Assembly: GCA_050698355.1 (NCBI GenBank) | Contig: JBOHBN010000031.1 | Coordinates: 1-14,619 of the forward strand | Direction: 5' to 3' | Length of the DNA stretch: 14,619 nucleotides | From: JBOHBN01 sp050698355 | GTDB taxonomy: Bacteria > Actinomycetota > Actinomycetes > Streptosporangiales > WHST01 | In this document: positions 1 to 8,590 of the stretch, in pieces | How the letters are laid out: every line of letters begins with the position of its first letter | Position numbering within the stretch: the first letter of the stretch is position 1 | Notes under the pieces: model-generated | The model's input: only the letters and a program-made list of their open reading frames with translations | What the model was told of the DNA's origin: nothing | Database searches by the model: none | Translations under genes and position numbers: made by a program

Positions 1-62
1 CCCCGCCAGTAACCCCCGCCAGTAACCCCCGCCAGTAACCCCCGCCAGTAACCCCCGCCAGT
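1..62. repeat. 13-bp tandem repeat array, truncated by window edge
   Basis: Nearly five head-to-tail copies of the 13-mer cccccgccagtaa, in strict 13-bp register. The first copy lacks one base at the window edge and the last diverges after cagt. On the other strand the unit reads ttactggcggggg. The array probably continues to the left, outside the window. It lies about 195 bp upstream of the M6 protease start. It could be a slippage-prone minisatellite or a cluster of regulator sites; the sequence does not decide between these. Confidence 0.9.
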
Positions 63-155
63 CACTCTCCGCTGCTCAACACCGGTGTGCTGGTCACGCT
101 GCGCTCGCGTACGGGCTTGCGGCGACCTGCTGCTGTGCACAGTTCGCACGTTGTG

Positions 156-184
156 GTGACAACTGGCGTCGCGGTAGCTATGTT
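156..184 (+). promoter_or_regulatory. candidate promoter of the M6 protease gene
   Basis: A GTGACA hexamer (156-161) lies 17 bp before TATGTT (179-184), which resembles a housekeeping sigma-70 promoter. It would place the transcript start near 191 and give a leader of about 67 nt before the GTG start at 258. This is based on pattern matching alone in GC-rich DNA. Confidence 0.35.
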
Positions 185-257
185 TGCCGCTGATTTACGA
201 AGGCTTACCGCCGCCGATAGATCCGGCGGGGTGCGCGACAGGGGAGGAAGGTGCCGG

Positions 258-2537
258 GTGAGGAAGGTGACAACGGGCCTGCTGGCCGCGGCTGCCGCGG
301 CTGCGCTCGGAAGCACGGTCATGCAGGGTACGGCGGCGGCCTCGCCACCACCGGCCCACGCGACCGCCAAGGTTCGAACCGCGAAGAACCACAAGGACGA
401 CCTGGTTGACGCGAAAGAGGCGAACCGGCGAGCGAACCGGAAGGCCGCGCTGCAGAAGGTGCTGCACGGCAAGGCGAAGGCGCACAAGCGCGGCAAGTCC
501 AAGGTGGTCAAGGTCGGCGACGAGTACGCCGAGATCAAGTCCGCGCGCACCGACCGGATCTTCTCGATCCTGTGCGAGTTCGGCGACAAGACCGACCCGC
601 GCACGGGCGGCGAGGCCGGACCGATGCACAACCAGATCGCCAAGCCGGACCGCTCCCGCGACAACTCAACGTACTGGGAGAAAGACTTCTCCACCCAGCA
701 CTACAAGAACATGTTCTTCGCCCAGGGCCAGGAGTCCTTCGCCGACTTCTACCTCAAGCAGTCGCAGGGCCAGTACACCGTCACAGGTGACGTCAGCAAC
801 TGGGTGACCGTCCCGTACAACGAGGCTCGCTACGGTTCCAACAAGATCCCCGAGTCCGACGGGTACTGGAACTTCGTCAAGGACTGCAGCAACGCCTGGT
901 ACGACAAGCAGAAGGCGATGGGCAAGTCCGACGCCGAGATCCAGCAGTACCTGGGCCAGTTCGACAAGTGGGACAGGTACGACTACGACGACGACGGCAA
1001 CTTCGACGAGTCCGACGGTTACATCGACCACATCTTCTTCATCCACGCCGGTGAGGGCGAGGAAGCCGGCGGCGGCGCGCAGGGCGCCGACGCGATCTGG
1101 TCGCACCGGTGGGCGGCGTTCCCGAGCGCCCCGGTCGGCCCGGACGGCAACAAGAGCGGCGGTGTGCAGGTCGGCGGCACCGGCATGTGGGTGCGCGACT
1201 ACACCACCGAGCCGGAGAACGGCGGCCTCGGCGTCTTCGCTCACGAGTACGGACACGACCTGGGCCTGCCCGACGAGTACGACACCGCAGGTGGAGAGAA
1301 CGGCACCGGGTTCTGGACGCTGATGTCCTCCGGTTCCTGGCTCAACCACGGCAAGAACTCGATCGGCACCACGCCGGGCTACATGAACGCGTGGGACAAG
1401 CTCCAGCTCGGCTGGCTCGACTACGAGGTGACCACGCCGAACCGGAAGTCCAAGCACACAGTCGGGGTCGCCGAGCGGAACACGAAGAACCCGCAGGCCC
1501 TCGTGGTGGTGCTGCCGCAGAAGAAGGTCACGACCCATTACAACGAGCCGTACGCCGGCGACCACGAGTGGTGGGGTGACAGCGCGGACAACCTCGACAC
1601 CTCGATCACCAGGAAGGTCGACCTGACCGGCAAGAAGTCGGCGAAGGTCGACGCCAAGGCCTGGTACGACATCGAGAAGGGCTACGACAACGGGTTCCTC
1701 GAGGTCTCGACCGACGGCGGCGAGATCTGGAAGCAGATCGGTGACCCGATCACCGGCTCCTCCAACGGCAAGTGGGAAGACCTGTCGTACGACCTGTCCA
1801 AGTACGCGGGCCAGAAGATCCAGCTGCGCTTCCACTACGTCACCGACGGCGGGGTGCACTACGACGGGCTGTTCCTCGACAACATCACCCTCACCGCCGA
1901 CGGTGAGAAGGTCTTCACCGACGGTGCAGAGAACGGCGACAACGAGTGGACCGTGGACGGCTTCCGCCGGATCACCGGGACGCTGACCGAGATGAAGGGT
2001 CAGTACTACATCGCGGAGAATCGGCAGTACGTCGACTACGACAAGACCCTGAAGCAGGGGCCGTACAACTTCGGGTACGCCCACTCCAAGCCCAACTGGG
2101 TGGACCACTTCCCGTACCAGAACGGCCTGGTCGTCTGGTTCTGGGACGAGACCCAGGAGGACAACAACACCTCCCAGCACCCGGGCAAGGGCCTGATCCT
2201 CCCGGTCGACTCGCACCCGAAGCCTTTCGCGTTCACCGACGGCACGCTCGTGGACAACCGCAAGCAGCCGTTCGACGCGACGTTCGGGACGCAGAAGACC
2301 GACCCGGTGCAGTTCGTACGGGAGGTCAAGCACGGCGGCCACTGGCAGGTCACCGTCGCCGACGTGCCGTCGCACAAGGCCAAGCGGACCTTCAACGACA
2401 GCAAGCCGAACAGGTACTGGTCGAAGAAGAACCCGCAGAACTCGGTGAAGGTCGCCGGGTACGGCCTGAAGATAAGAGTGCAGCACGTGGCGGACGGCGG
2501 CAAGACGATGACGCTGAAGGTCACGCCGACACACTGA
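258..2537 (+). CDS. secreted M6-family (immune inhibitor A-like) zinc metalloprotease
   Basis: Predicted exported endopeptidase of 759 aa. The reading frame is open from 87, but the GTG at 258 is preferred: a strong ribosome site (gggaggaag, 242-250) lies 7 nt upstream, and this start gives a proper signal peptide of the form MRKVTTG followed by a long Ala/Leu core and an AAAS cleavage region near residue 29. A lysine-rich propeptide-like stretch follows (about 38-95). The catalytic motif HEYGHDLGLPDEY has zinc ligands H329 and H333 and catalytic E330. A Met-turn-like FWTLMSSGSW follows (M356). An Asp-rich DYDDDGNFDESDG segment upstream could bind calcium. The C-terminal half resembles the jelly-roll/MAM-like modules of immune inhibitor A proteins. 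Bacillus relatives degrade host proteins; here a secreted scavenging or developmental protease is the safer inference. It appears monocistronic, ending before a strong hairpin. Confidence 0.93.
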   Translation: MRKVTTGLLAAAAAAALGSTVMQGTAAASPPPAHATAKVRTAKNHKDDLVDAKEANRRANRKAALQKVLHGKAKAHKRGKSKVVKVGDEYAEIKSARTDRIFSILCEFGDKTDPRTGGEAGPMHNQIAKPDRSRDNSTYWEKDFSTQHYKNMFFAQGQESFADFYLKQSQGQYTVTGDVSNWVTVPYNEARYGSNKIPESDGYWNFVKDCSNAWYDKQKAMGKSDAEIQQYLGQFDKWDRYDYDDDGNFDESDGYIDHIFFIHAGEGEEAGGGAQGADAIWSHRWAAFPSAPVGPDGNKSGGVQVGGTGMWVRDYTTEPENGGLGVFAHEYGHDLGLPDEYDTAGGENGTGFWTLMSSGSWLNHGKNSIGTTPGYMNAWDKLQLGWLDYEVTTPNRKSKHTVGVAERNTKNPQALVVVLPQKKVTTHYNEPYAGDHEWWGDSADNLDTSITRKVDLTGKKSAKVDAKAWYDIEKGYDNGFLEVSTDGGEIWKQIGDPITGSSNGKWEDLSYDLSKYAGQKIQLRFHYVTDGGVHYDGLFLDNITLTADGEKVFTDGAENGDNEWTVDGFRRITGTLTEMKGQYYIAENRQYVDYDKTLKQGPYNFGYAHSKPNWVDHFPYQNGLVVWFWDETQEDNNTSQHPGKGLILPVDSHPKPFAFTDGTLVDNRKQPFDATFGTQKTDPVQFVREVKHGGHWQVTVADVPSHKAKRTFNDSKPNRYWSKKNPQNSVKVAGYGLKIRVQHVADGGKTMTLKVTPTH

Positions 2538-2554
2538 GGTCAGCCAGTAGGTGA

Positions 2555-2590
2555 CAGAGGCTCCCACGGCCACGGCCGTGGGAGCCTCTG
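2555..2590. terminator. perfect 16-bp-arm hairpin between the protease gene and ettA
   Basis: Arms 2555-2570 (cagaggctcccacggc) and 2575-2590 are perfect reverse complements around a 4-nt loop (cacg). An outer 8-bp pairing, aggtcagc (2537-2544) with gctgacct (2590-2597), could extend or compete with it. There is no T-tract, as is common for actinobacterial terminators. It starts 18 nt after the protease stop and ends 26 nt before the ettA start, so it most likely ends the protease transcript. Confidence 0.8.
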
Positions 2591-2616
2591 CTGACCTGGC
2601 GAAGTATCCTGGAGAC

Positions 2617-4290
<1,674 letters not shown>

Positions 4291-4291
4291 G

Positions 4292-4696
4292 GTGGCCCGC
4301 CACACGTTTCTCTGCCCGCTGCGCTGGGGCGACGTCGACGGCTACAACCATGTCAACAACGTGGCGTTCATCCAGTACCTGGAAGAAGCCCGGATCGACA
4401 TGTTCGAGGCGCTCGCGGAGCACGGGCCGTGGGACATGCTGCAGACCGGCGTGCTGGTTGCCCGGCACGAGATCGAATACCGGCGACCACTGTCGCACCG
4501 TACGAGCCCGGTGCCGATCGAGGTGTGGGTGACGCGCGTGCGCGCGGCGGCGTTCGAGGTCGCGTACAAGATCCGCGACGGCGACGTGGTGTACGCGACG
4601 GCGGCGAGCACGCTGGTGCCGTACGACTTCGCCGCCGAGCGCCCGCGCCGCCTCACGGCGGAGGAGAAGGAGCGGCTGGACAAGCTGCTCGGTTGA
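4292..4696 (+). CDS. acyl-CoA thioesterase, 4HBT hotdog fold
   Basis: Short hotdog-fold protein of 134 aa, a normal size for the 4-hydroxybenzoyl-CoA thioesterase-like (YbgC/FcbC) family, which hydrolyses acyl-CoA or aroyl-CoA thioesters. The diagnostic N-terminal motif RWGDVDGYNHVNN (residues 11-23) carries the conserved Asp and the HVNN turn. The following AFIQYLEEARIDMF matches the long hotdog helix. The GTG start is only 1 nt past the ettA stop and no good ribosome site is visible, so translation is probably coupled to ettA. The natural substrate cannot be told from sequence. An EttA-thioesterase neighbourhood, as I recall, also occurs in mycobacteria (Rv2477c/Rv2475c); I could not check that here. 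Confidence 0.85.
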   Translation: MARHTFLCPLRWGDVDGYNHVNNVAFIQYLEEARIDMFEALAEHGPWDMLQTGVLVARHEIEYRRPLSHRTSPVPIEVWVTRVRAAAFEVAYKIRDGDVVYATAASTLVPYDFAAERPRRLTAEEKERLDKLLG

Positions 4697-4779
4697 TCAC
4701 GCTTCCTCGACCGGTGCGCTCGTTCCCAGGCGCCTCATCCGAGATGATCACGGTATGTAACTCGTTTCCGACTTACCAC

Positions 4780-4915
4780 GACCTGCAGGTCATGAGGAGC
4801 AGGTACTCGTCGAGGTAGGTAGGGGACCGCTGGCGCCCGCAGCCAGCGGGTGAGCCACCCACACCTGCGCCCCGCCGGGTAGTGCCCGGTCCCCCGACTA
4901 CGTCCCTGGACGTAG
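4780..4915 (+). ncRNA. candidate structured 5' leader (riboswitch- or attenuator-like)
   Basis: The 324-bp gap between the thioesterase and the membrane protein holds closely spaced complementary segments: a 12-bp palindrome (4780-4791); an 8-bp stem with 7-nt loop (ccgctggc 4827-4834 with gccagcgg 4842-4849); a 5-bp stem (ccggg 4875-4879 with cccgg 4885-4889); and an 8-bp stem (ctacgtcc 4898-4905 with ggacgtag 4908-4915). A long-range pairing ggggaccg (4822-4829) with cggtcccc (4887-4894) shares bases with the first two hairpins, so two folds compete. The order GGGGACC, hairpin, GGGTGA, then GGGTAG, CCGA loosely recalls the ydaO/c-di-AMP riboswitch, but the conserved 3' part is not recognisable. 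The assignment is tentative; the potential for structure is directly visible. Confidence 0.45.
4792..4818 (+). CDS. possible 8-codon leader peptide MRSRYSSR
   Basis: A minimal ATG-to-TAG frame lies just before the competing hairpins of the 4780-4915 leader. Three of its eight codons are arginine and three are serine. A weak GCAGGT Shine-Dalgarno-like sequence (4785-4790) lies immediately upstream, closer to the ATG than usual. Its position before mutually exclusive stems fits an attenuator leader peptide, but such a short ORF could arise by chance. Confidence 0.2.
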   Translation: MRSRYSSR

Positions 4916-5020
4916 CGCGACTGCCGCTCGCCGGGCGATGTCGAGCCGTGGCCGAAGGCCCCAAACTTGGTGGCTACCGCATCACCGACTCGCACGACAG
5001 CCAGGATCGGGAGCCCGACC

Positions 5021-5767
5021 ATGACAGTCACCACACTGAACCGCTCGCGTGGCGAGGTGGTTGCCGCCAGCACAGGGGTGCTGTTCGCCATCGCGGTAAT
5101 CGCAGGAGTCCTGCTCGCGAGCGCGCCCCGGCCGAACGCGTCCCCGGCCGATATCCAGCAGGCGTTCCTCGACAACGCCGCCGCCGTACGCATGCAGGCG
5201 TTCGTGCAGACCGCGGCCGCCGTGCTGCTGCTGCCGTTCACCGCCGTGCTGGCGAACCTCGTACGCACGGGAGAGGGGCGGCCGTCTGGATTGACCGCCG
5301 CGATCGTCGGTGGTGGAGTGCTTGCTGCGGCGTTCCTCATGGTCCAGTCGCTGCTCACCGCGACGCTTGCAACCGAAGGCATTTCTGACAGCCCGGCGCT
5401 CGCGAGCGCGCTTCGCCAGCTCGTCTTCTACACCGGCGGGGTCGGGCACGTGGTCTGGCTTGGGTTCCTCGTCGGTGCCGCGTCGGTGGCCGCGCACGGT
5501 GCCCGTGCGCTGCCGCGCTGGCTCAGCACGGCCGGCATCGTCTCCGGGGTGCTTTCGGTGCTCTCCCTGCTCTCGCTGCTGGTCGAGCCCGCGGCCCTGT
5601 TCATCCCGGTCGGCCGCTTCAGCGCCATCGTCGTGATCGCGATAGCGGGGGTGCTCGTCGCGGCCGGCAAGGCGGGGGCGGCGACGGCAAAGGCCTCGGT
5701 GGGCTCCTCCGTGCTCGGCGGGGTCCTGGTGGTGATCCTGGCGTTCGTGCTGACGGTCACCGTGTAG
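5021..5767 (+). CDS. polytopic membrane protein of unknown function (about 7 helices)
   Basis: A 248-aa integral membrane protein that I do not recognise. The ATG at 5021 is chosen because GGGAG (5009-5013) lies 7 nt upstream and the product begins MTVTTLNRSRGEVV just before the first helix; the open frame starts at 4967 without support. Hydrophobic spans are visible as VVAASTGVLFAIAVIAGVLL, VQTAAAVLLLPFTAVLANLV, a Gly/Ala-rich span around AAIVGGGVLAAAFLMVQSLL, HVVWLGFLVGAASVAAHG, GIVSGVLSVLSLLSLLV, FSAIVVIAIAGVLVAAG and a C-terminal LGGVLVVILAFVLTVTV. The long first outside loop (SAPRPNASPADIQQAFLDN) resembles DUF4386-type proteins, but only loosely. No charged transport motif or enzyme signature is seen. 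It has its own long, structured leader and ends 18 nt from the convergent siderophore-interacting protein gene. Confidence 0.8.
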   Translation: MTVTTLNRSRGEVVAASTGVLFAIAVIAGVLLASAPRPNASPADIQQAFLDNAAAVRMQAFVQTAAAVLLLPFTAVLANLVRTGEGRPSGLTAAIVGGGVLAAAFLMVQSLLTATLATEGISDSPALASALRQLVFYTGGVGHVVWLGFLVGAASVAAHGARALPRWLSTAGIVSGVLSVLSLLSLLVEPAALFIPVGRFSAIVVIAIAGVLVAAGKAGAATAKASVGSSVLGGVLVVILAFVLTVTV

Positions 5768-5785
5768 CCAGGCGGCCGTGGGCGG

Positions 5786-6598
5786 TCAGCGGAAGGACAC
5801 GCCCCGGCGCCAGTAGCCGATGAACCGGATGGTGGACGTGGGCACGCCGCGGTCGTGCACCAGGTGCCGGCGCACCCGCTTGACCATCCCGGACTCGCCC
5901 GCCAGGAAGACGTACGGCTCCCCGGCGGGGAGATCGGCACCGTACAGCGTGTCGAGCACGGCTGCACCCGGCTTGGCGCCGTCTGGACGTGGCAGCCACC
6001 GTACGGTCGTATCGACGCCCAGCGTGCCGAGGTTCTGCGCGTCGTCGCGGTGCGGCAGCTCGATCAGGGCACGCGCCACGGTGTCCGCCGGGATCGATGC
6101 GAGGATGCCGGCGGCGGCCGGCAGCGCGGCCTCGTCGGCGACGATCAGCTGCCACGCCGCGGTCGTCGGCCAGTCGTACGTGACGCCCTGGTCCATGATT
6201 CCGACCCGGTCGCCCGGTGTGGCGAGGCGCGCCCACCGTGCGGCGGGTCCCTCGTCGTCGCCGTGCATGACGACGTCGACGTCGATCTCGCCCGGCCGGG
6301 CCGCGCGGACGGTGTAGTTGCGGACGGTCGGGCGCGTGGCGTCGGGCATGGCCATCACCTCGGGCCACCATTTCGCGGTGACCGGTAGCACCGGCTCGGC
6401 GTGGTCCACTGGTGGCAGGAACAGCCGGAACCACTGGTCCCCGCCTAGCGGCACGAAGTCCGCGAGGCCGGCACCGCCCAGCGTGATGCGTCGCATGTGG
6501 GGAGTCACCGTCCGCGCATGCAGCACCTCGACGTGGTGCGCGCGCGGCAGGTCCGGAACGCCCGGGCGCGGCCACACCGCGTGGGTGGCTGTCGTCAT
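5786..6598 (-). CDS. siderophore-interacting protein (FAD-dependent ferric-siderophore reductase)
   Basis: Cytoplasmic NAD(P)H:FAD reductase of the ViuB/SIP family, 270 aa (normal length). It reduces imported ferric siderophores to release iron. The FAD-binding RNYTVR motif is at about 93-98, followed by the family-typical stretch HGDDEGPAARWARLATPGD (about 112-130). The pyridine-nucleotide domain ends with FLAGESGMVKRVRRHL and FIGYWRRGVSFR, the usual SIP C-terminus. The ATG at 6598 (MTTATHAVWPRPG) is preferred over an in-frame TTG at 6613; neither has a strong ribosome site. An iron box at 6634-6652, 36 bp upstream, predicts repression by iron-loaded DtxR/IdeR. It is divergent from the radical SAM gene. 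No transporter or siderophore synthesis genes lie nearby. Confidence 0.93.
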   Translation of the reverse strand: MTTATHAVWPRPGVPDLPRAHHVEVLHARTVTPHMRRITLGGAGLADFVPLGGDQWFRLFLPPVDHAEPVLPVTAKWWPEVMAMPDATRPTVRNYTVRAARPGEIDVDVVMHGDDEGPAARWARLATPGDRVGIMDQGVTYDWPTTAAWQLIVADEAALPAAAGILASIPADTVARALIELPHRDDAQNLGTLGVDTTVRWLPRPDGAKPGAAVLDTLYGADLPAGEPYVFLAGESGMVKRVRRHLVHDRGVPTSTIRFIGYWRRGVSFR

Positions 6599-6633
6599 CG
6601 GCTGTCTGTCCAATCGGGGCGCATCGGGGCGGG

Positions 6634-6652
6634 GTAGGTAAGGCTAGCCTAA
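6634..6652 (-). promoter_or_regulatory. DtxR/IdeR iron box upstream of the siderophore-interacting protein gene
   Basis: The 19-mer gtaggtaaggctagcctaa matches the established DtxR/IdeR consensus TTAGGTTAGGCTAACCTAA at 16 of 19 positions and keeps the symmetric core. It sits 36 bp upstream of the siderophore-interacting protein start, where a repressor would block the promoter. The downstream function (iron release) independently supports the call. Confidence 0.88.
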
Positions 6653-6700
6653 CCCGTACCCGCGTGGCTCAACCATCCGGCCGCGGTGTTTGCATCGCAA

Positions 6701-6716
6701 TAGAACCTGTGTTCGA
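6701..6716 (+). promoter_or_regulatory. LexA (SOS) box upstream of the radical SAM gene
   Basis: The 16-mer tagaacctgtgttcga matches the actinobacterial LexA consensus TCGAAC-N4-GTTCGA at 11 of 12 fixed positions (A for C at position 2). It ends 8 bp before the ATG at 6725, so bound LexA would cover the promoter or start region. The iron box for the divergent gene is about 50 bp away. Confidence 0.8.
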
Positions 6717-6724
6717 ATGACGGC

Positions 6725-7798
6725 ATGCGCTGGGAACCGTTGCGAACCACGGCCGAGCCGACCGAAGCCCTGCCGCTGGAGCTGTCGGGCGTGACACCGG
6801 CACCGGGAACGCAGGGCACCGGTCGCGCCGGGTTGCGCGCCCCTGGGCCGGAGCCCATCGCGGGCGGCACCGACGAGTCGCTGGCTGTCGAGATACGCGC
6901 GAAGTCCATCATCAACAAGGTGCCGGACGCCTCGCACATGCCGTTCTCCTGGACGATCAACCCCTACCGGGGCTGCTCCCATGCGTGCGTTTACTGCTTC
7001 GCCCGGCGTACGCACACCTACCTCGACCTCGACGCGGGCACCGACTTCGACACCAAGATCATGGTGAAGGTCAACGCAGGCGAGCTGGTGCGCCGCGAGC
7101 TGGCGAACCCGCGGTGGGCGGGGGAGTCCATCGCGATGGGCACCAACACCGACCCGTACCAGCGAGCCGAGGGACGCTACCGCCTGATGCGCGAGATCAT
7201 CACCGCGCTGCGCGACCGGAGCAACCCGTTCTCGATCCTCACCAAGGGCACGCTCATCCTGCGCGACCTGGAGCTGATTCGCGAGGCGGCCGGGCGCGCC
7301 CCCGTGTCCATCGCGGTCTCGGTGGGGTGCGTCGACGAGGCGCTGTGGCGCGAGGTCGAGCCCGGTACGCCCGCGCCGGCACGTCGGCTCGACGTCGTAC
7401 GCCGGTTCGCCGACGCGGGGATCGGCTGCGCGGTGCTGATGGCGCCGATCCTGCCCGGCCTGTCCGACTCGCCGGAGCAGATCGAGCGGACGGTGGCCGC
7501 GATCGCTGCGGCGGGCGCCGACGGCGTCACGCCGCTGCTGCTCCACCTGCGGCCGGGAGCGCGCGAGTGGTACCGCGCGTGGCTCGAGCGCCGCCACCCG
7601 CATCTCACACCGATGTACGACCGTATCTATCGGGGTGGTTCGTACGCGCCACGGGCGTACCAGCGCAGCGTCACCGCGATGGTCCGTGACGCGGCACGAA
7701 GGCACGGGCTCGAGCGCCAGCCCGCCGCGTCCTTCCGGGAATCGGGGGCTGAGCCCGCGGAGTCGGCACCCGCCGCCGAGCAGCTGACGCTGGGCTAG
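6725..7798 (+). CDS. Rv2578c-family radical SAM protein (SplB-like)
   Basis: A 357-aa radical S-adenosylmethionine enzyme. The iron-sulfur motif is C84-x3-C88-x2-C91 within RGCSHACVYCFARR, followed by THTYLDLDAGTDFDTKI and then GTNTDPYQ, ILTKGT and PILPGLSDS, typical of the Rv2578c/spore photoproduct lyase-like branch. The substrate of this branch is not established to my knowledge; SplB itself repairs UV photoproducts in spore DNA. The ATG start gives the expected N-terminus (MRWEPLR) but lacks a clear ribosome site, so the message may be leaderless. The LexA box just upstream suggests DNA-damage induction and a repair-related role (inference). The C-terminal tail after about residue 325 is low-complexity. 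Confidence 0.92.
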   Translation: MRWEPLRTTAEPTEALPLELSGVTPAPGTQGTGRAGLRAPGPEPIAGGTDESLAVEIRAKSIINKVPDASHMPFSWTINPYRGCSHACVYCFARRTHTYLDLDAGTDFDTKIMVKVNAGELVRRELANPRWAGESIAMGTNTDPYQRAEGRYRLMREIITALRDRSNPFSILTKGTLILRDLELIREAAGRAPVSIAVSVGCVDEALWREVEPGTPAPARRLDVVRRFADAGIGCAVLMAPILPGLSDSPEQIERTVAAIAAAGADGVTPLLLHLRPGAREWYRAWLERRHPHLTPMYDRIYRGGSYAPRAYQRSVTAMVRDAARRHGLERQPAASFRESGAEPAESAPAAEQLTLG

Positions 7799-7800
7799 CG

Positions 7801-7911
7801 CGCGCTGGCATCGAGCACGATGGCCCGCAGGACGCCACAGCGTTGCGGATCTTGCCTCTGATCGACGCTGACGGCAACCACGTCGTCTTCATTGGTGCTT
7901 TCGCGGTCTGA
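7801..7911 (+). pseudogene. possible C-terminal remnant of a lost gene
   Basis: Between the radical SAM stop and the convergent TetR gene, one frame reads IEHDGPQDATALRILPLI and then DADGNHVVFIGAFAV before TGA at 7909-7911. The alternation of charged and beta-type hydrophobic residues and the GC3-biased codons look like the end of a small alpha/beta or SnoaL-like domain rather than random DNA. There is no start codon or ribosome site of its own. The parent family was not identified. The rest of the 7799-7993 gap shows nothing else. Confidence 0.25.
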
Positions 7912-7993
7912 CCCTGAAGAATGTCCGGATAGCGAACCTGAGGATCCCTATCCGTACGCTGCGTCCCTCGCCGTGAGCCGGCTGATTGGGGTA

Positions 7994-8590
7994 TCACATT
8001 GCTCGGTAGCCGAGTTGGCGGAGCAGGGTGCGTAGCCGTTCTGCTATTTGGGTCGCAGTCATCTCGCCGTTGTCTAGCAGGACCATGGCGATCGAGCTGA
8101 CGATGACATCGCGTACTGCGGTCGGGTCGGTGTCGGGTGGGAACTGGCCAGCCTCGATTGCGCGGCGGGCCGTCTCGGTCAGCTCGGTCAGCCGCGGCTG
8201 CAGGTGCCGCTCGGTGTAGGCCTGCACGAGCTTGGGGTAGTCGACGGACGCACCGATGATGCGTGCCATGAGGGCGCGGAACCGTGGGCGGCTGAGCAGT
8301 TCGGCGGTGTAGTCGACGACGTCGTCCAGGGTCTGGTCGGCGTCTGGTAGGTCGACGTTGTTGGTGCGCGCGTGTTCGAGCGCGGCGATCAGCAGGTCCT
8401 GTTTGGCCTGCCAACGTCGGTACACGGTGAGTTTCGCGACGCCGGCGCGGCGGGCGATTGCCTCGATGCTGGCGCCGCCGGCGCCGCGCTCGATGAGCAG
8501 GTCGAGCGCGGCGTCGAGGATCGCGGCGTCGTTGCCCGGGTCGCGGGGTCGGCCGCGGTCTACGCGTGCCACAGCGCGTCGTTCAGCCAT
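7994..8590 (-). CDS. TetR/AcrR-family transcriptional regulator (partner of the monooxygenase)
   Basis: One-component repressor of 198 aa. The N-terminal helix-turn-helix is clear: SIEAIARRAGVAKLTVYRRW at residues 41-60, preceded by GRPRDPGNDAAILDAALDLL. The C-terminal ligand domain (about 75-198) is all-helical and resembles TetR_C members ending in an AERLRTLLRQLGY helix. It follows the monooxygenase on the same strand and overlaps its end by 31 nt if the ATG at 8590 is used; a GTG at 8572 would reduce the overlap to 13 nt. Neither has a convincing ribosome site, so translation is probably coupled. The likely target is the palindrome 10068-10104 at the monooxygenase start, which would give autoregulation of the two-gene operon. 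The inducer is probably the monooxygenase substrate or a related aromatic compound (inference). Confidence 0.9.
   Translation of the reverse strand: MAERRAVARVDRGRPRDPGNDAAILDAALDLLIERGAGGASIEAIARRAGVAKLTVYRRWQAKQDLLIAALEHARTNNVDLPDADQTLDDVVDYTAELLSRPRFRALMARIIGASVDYPKLVQAYTERHLQPRLTELTETARRAIEAGQFPPDTDPTAVRDVIVSSIAMVLLDNGEMTATQIAERLRTLLRQLGYRAM

Noticed and set aside
1..62. Possible CRISPR array
   Set aside because: The units are only 13 bp and directly adjacent, with no spacers.
4780..4915. Firm annotation as a ydaO, cobalamin or SAM-IV riboswitch
   Set aside because: Only short blocks resemble ydaO and the conserved 3' consensus is missing. Cobalamin and SAM-IV signature boxes are not found. 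It was kept as an unassigned structured leader.
4735..5382. 215-aa minus-strand frame covering the leader and the start of the membrane protein
   Set aside because: It has low-complexity Ala/Thr/Ser composition, no ribosome site, and is antisense to a well-supported membrane protein gene.
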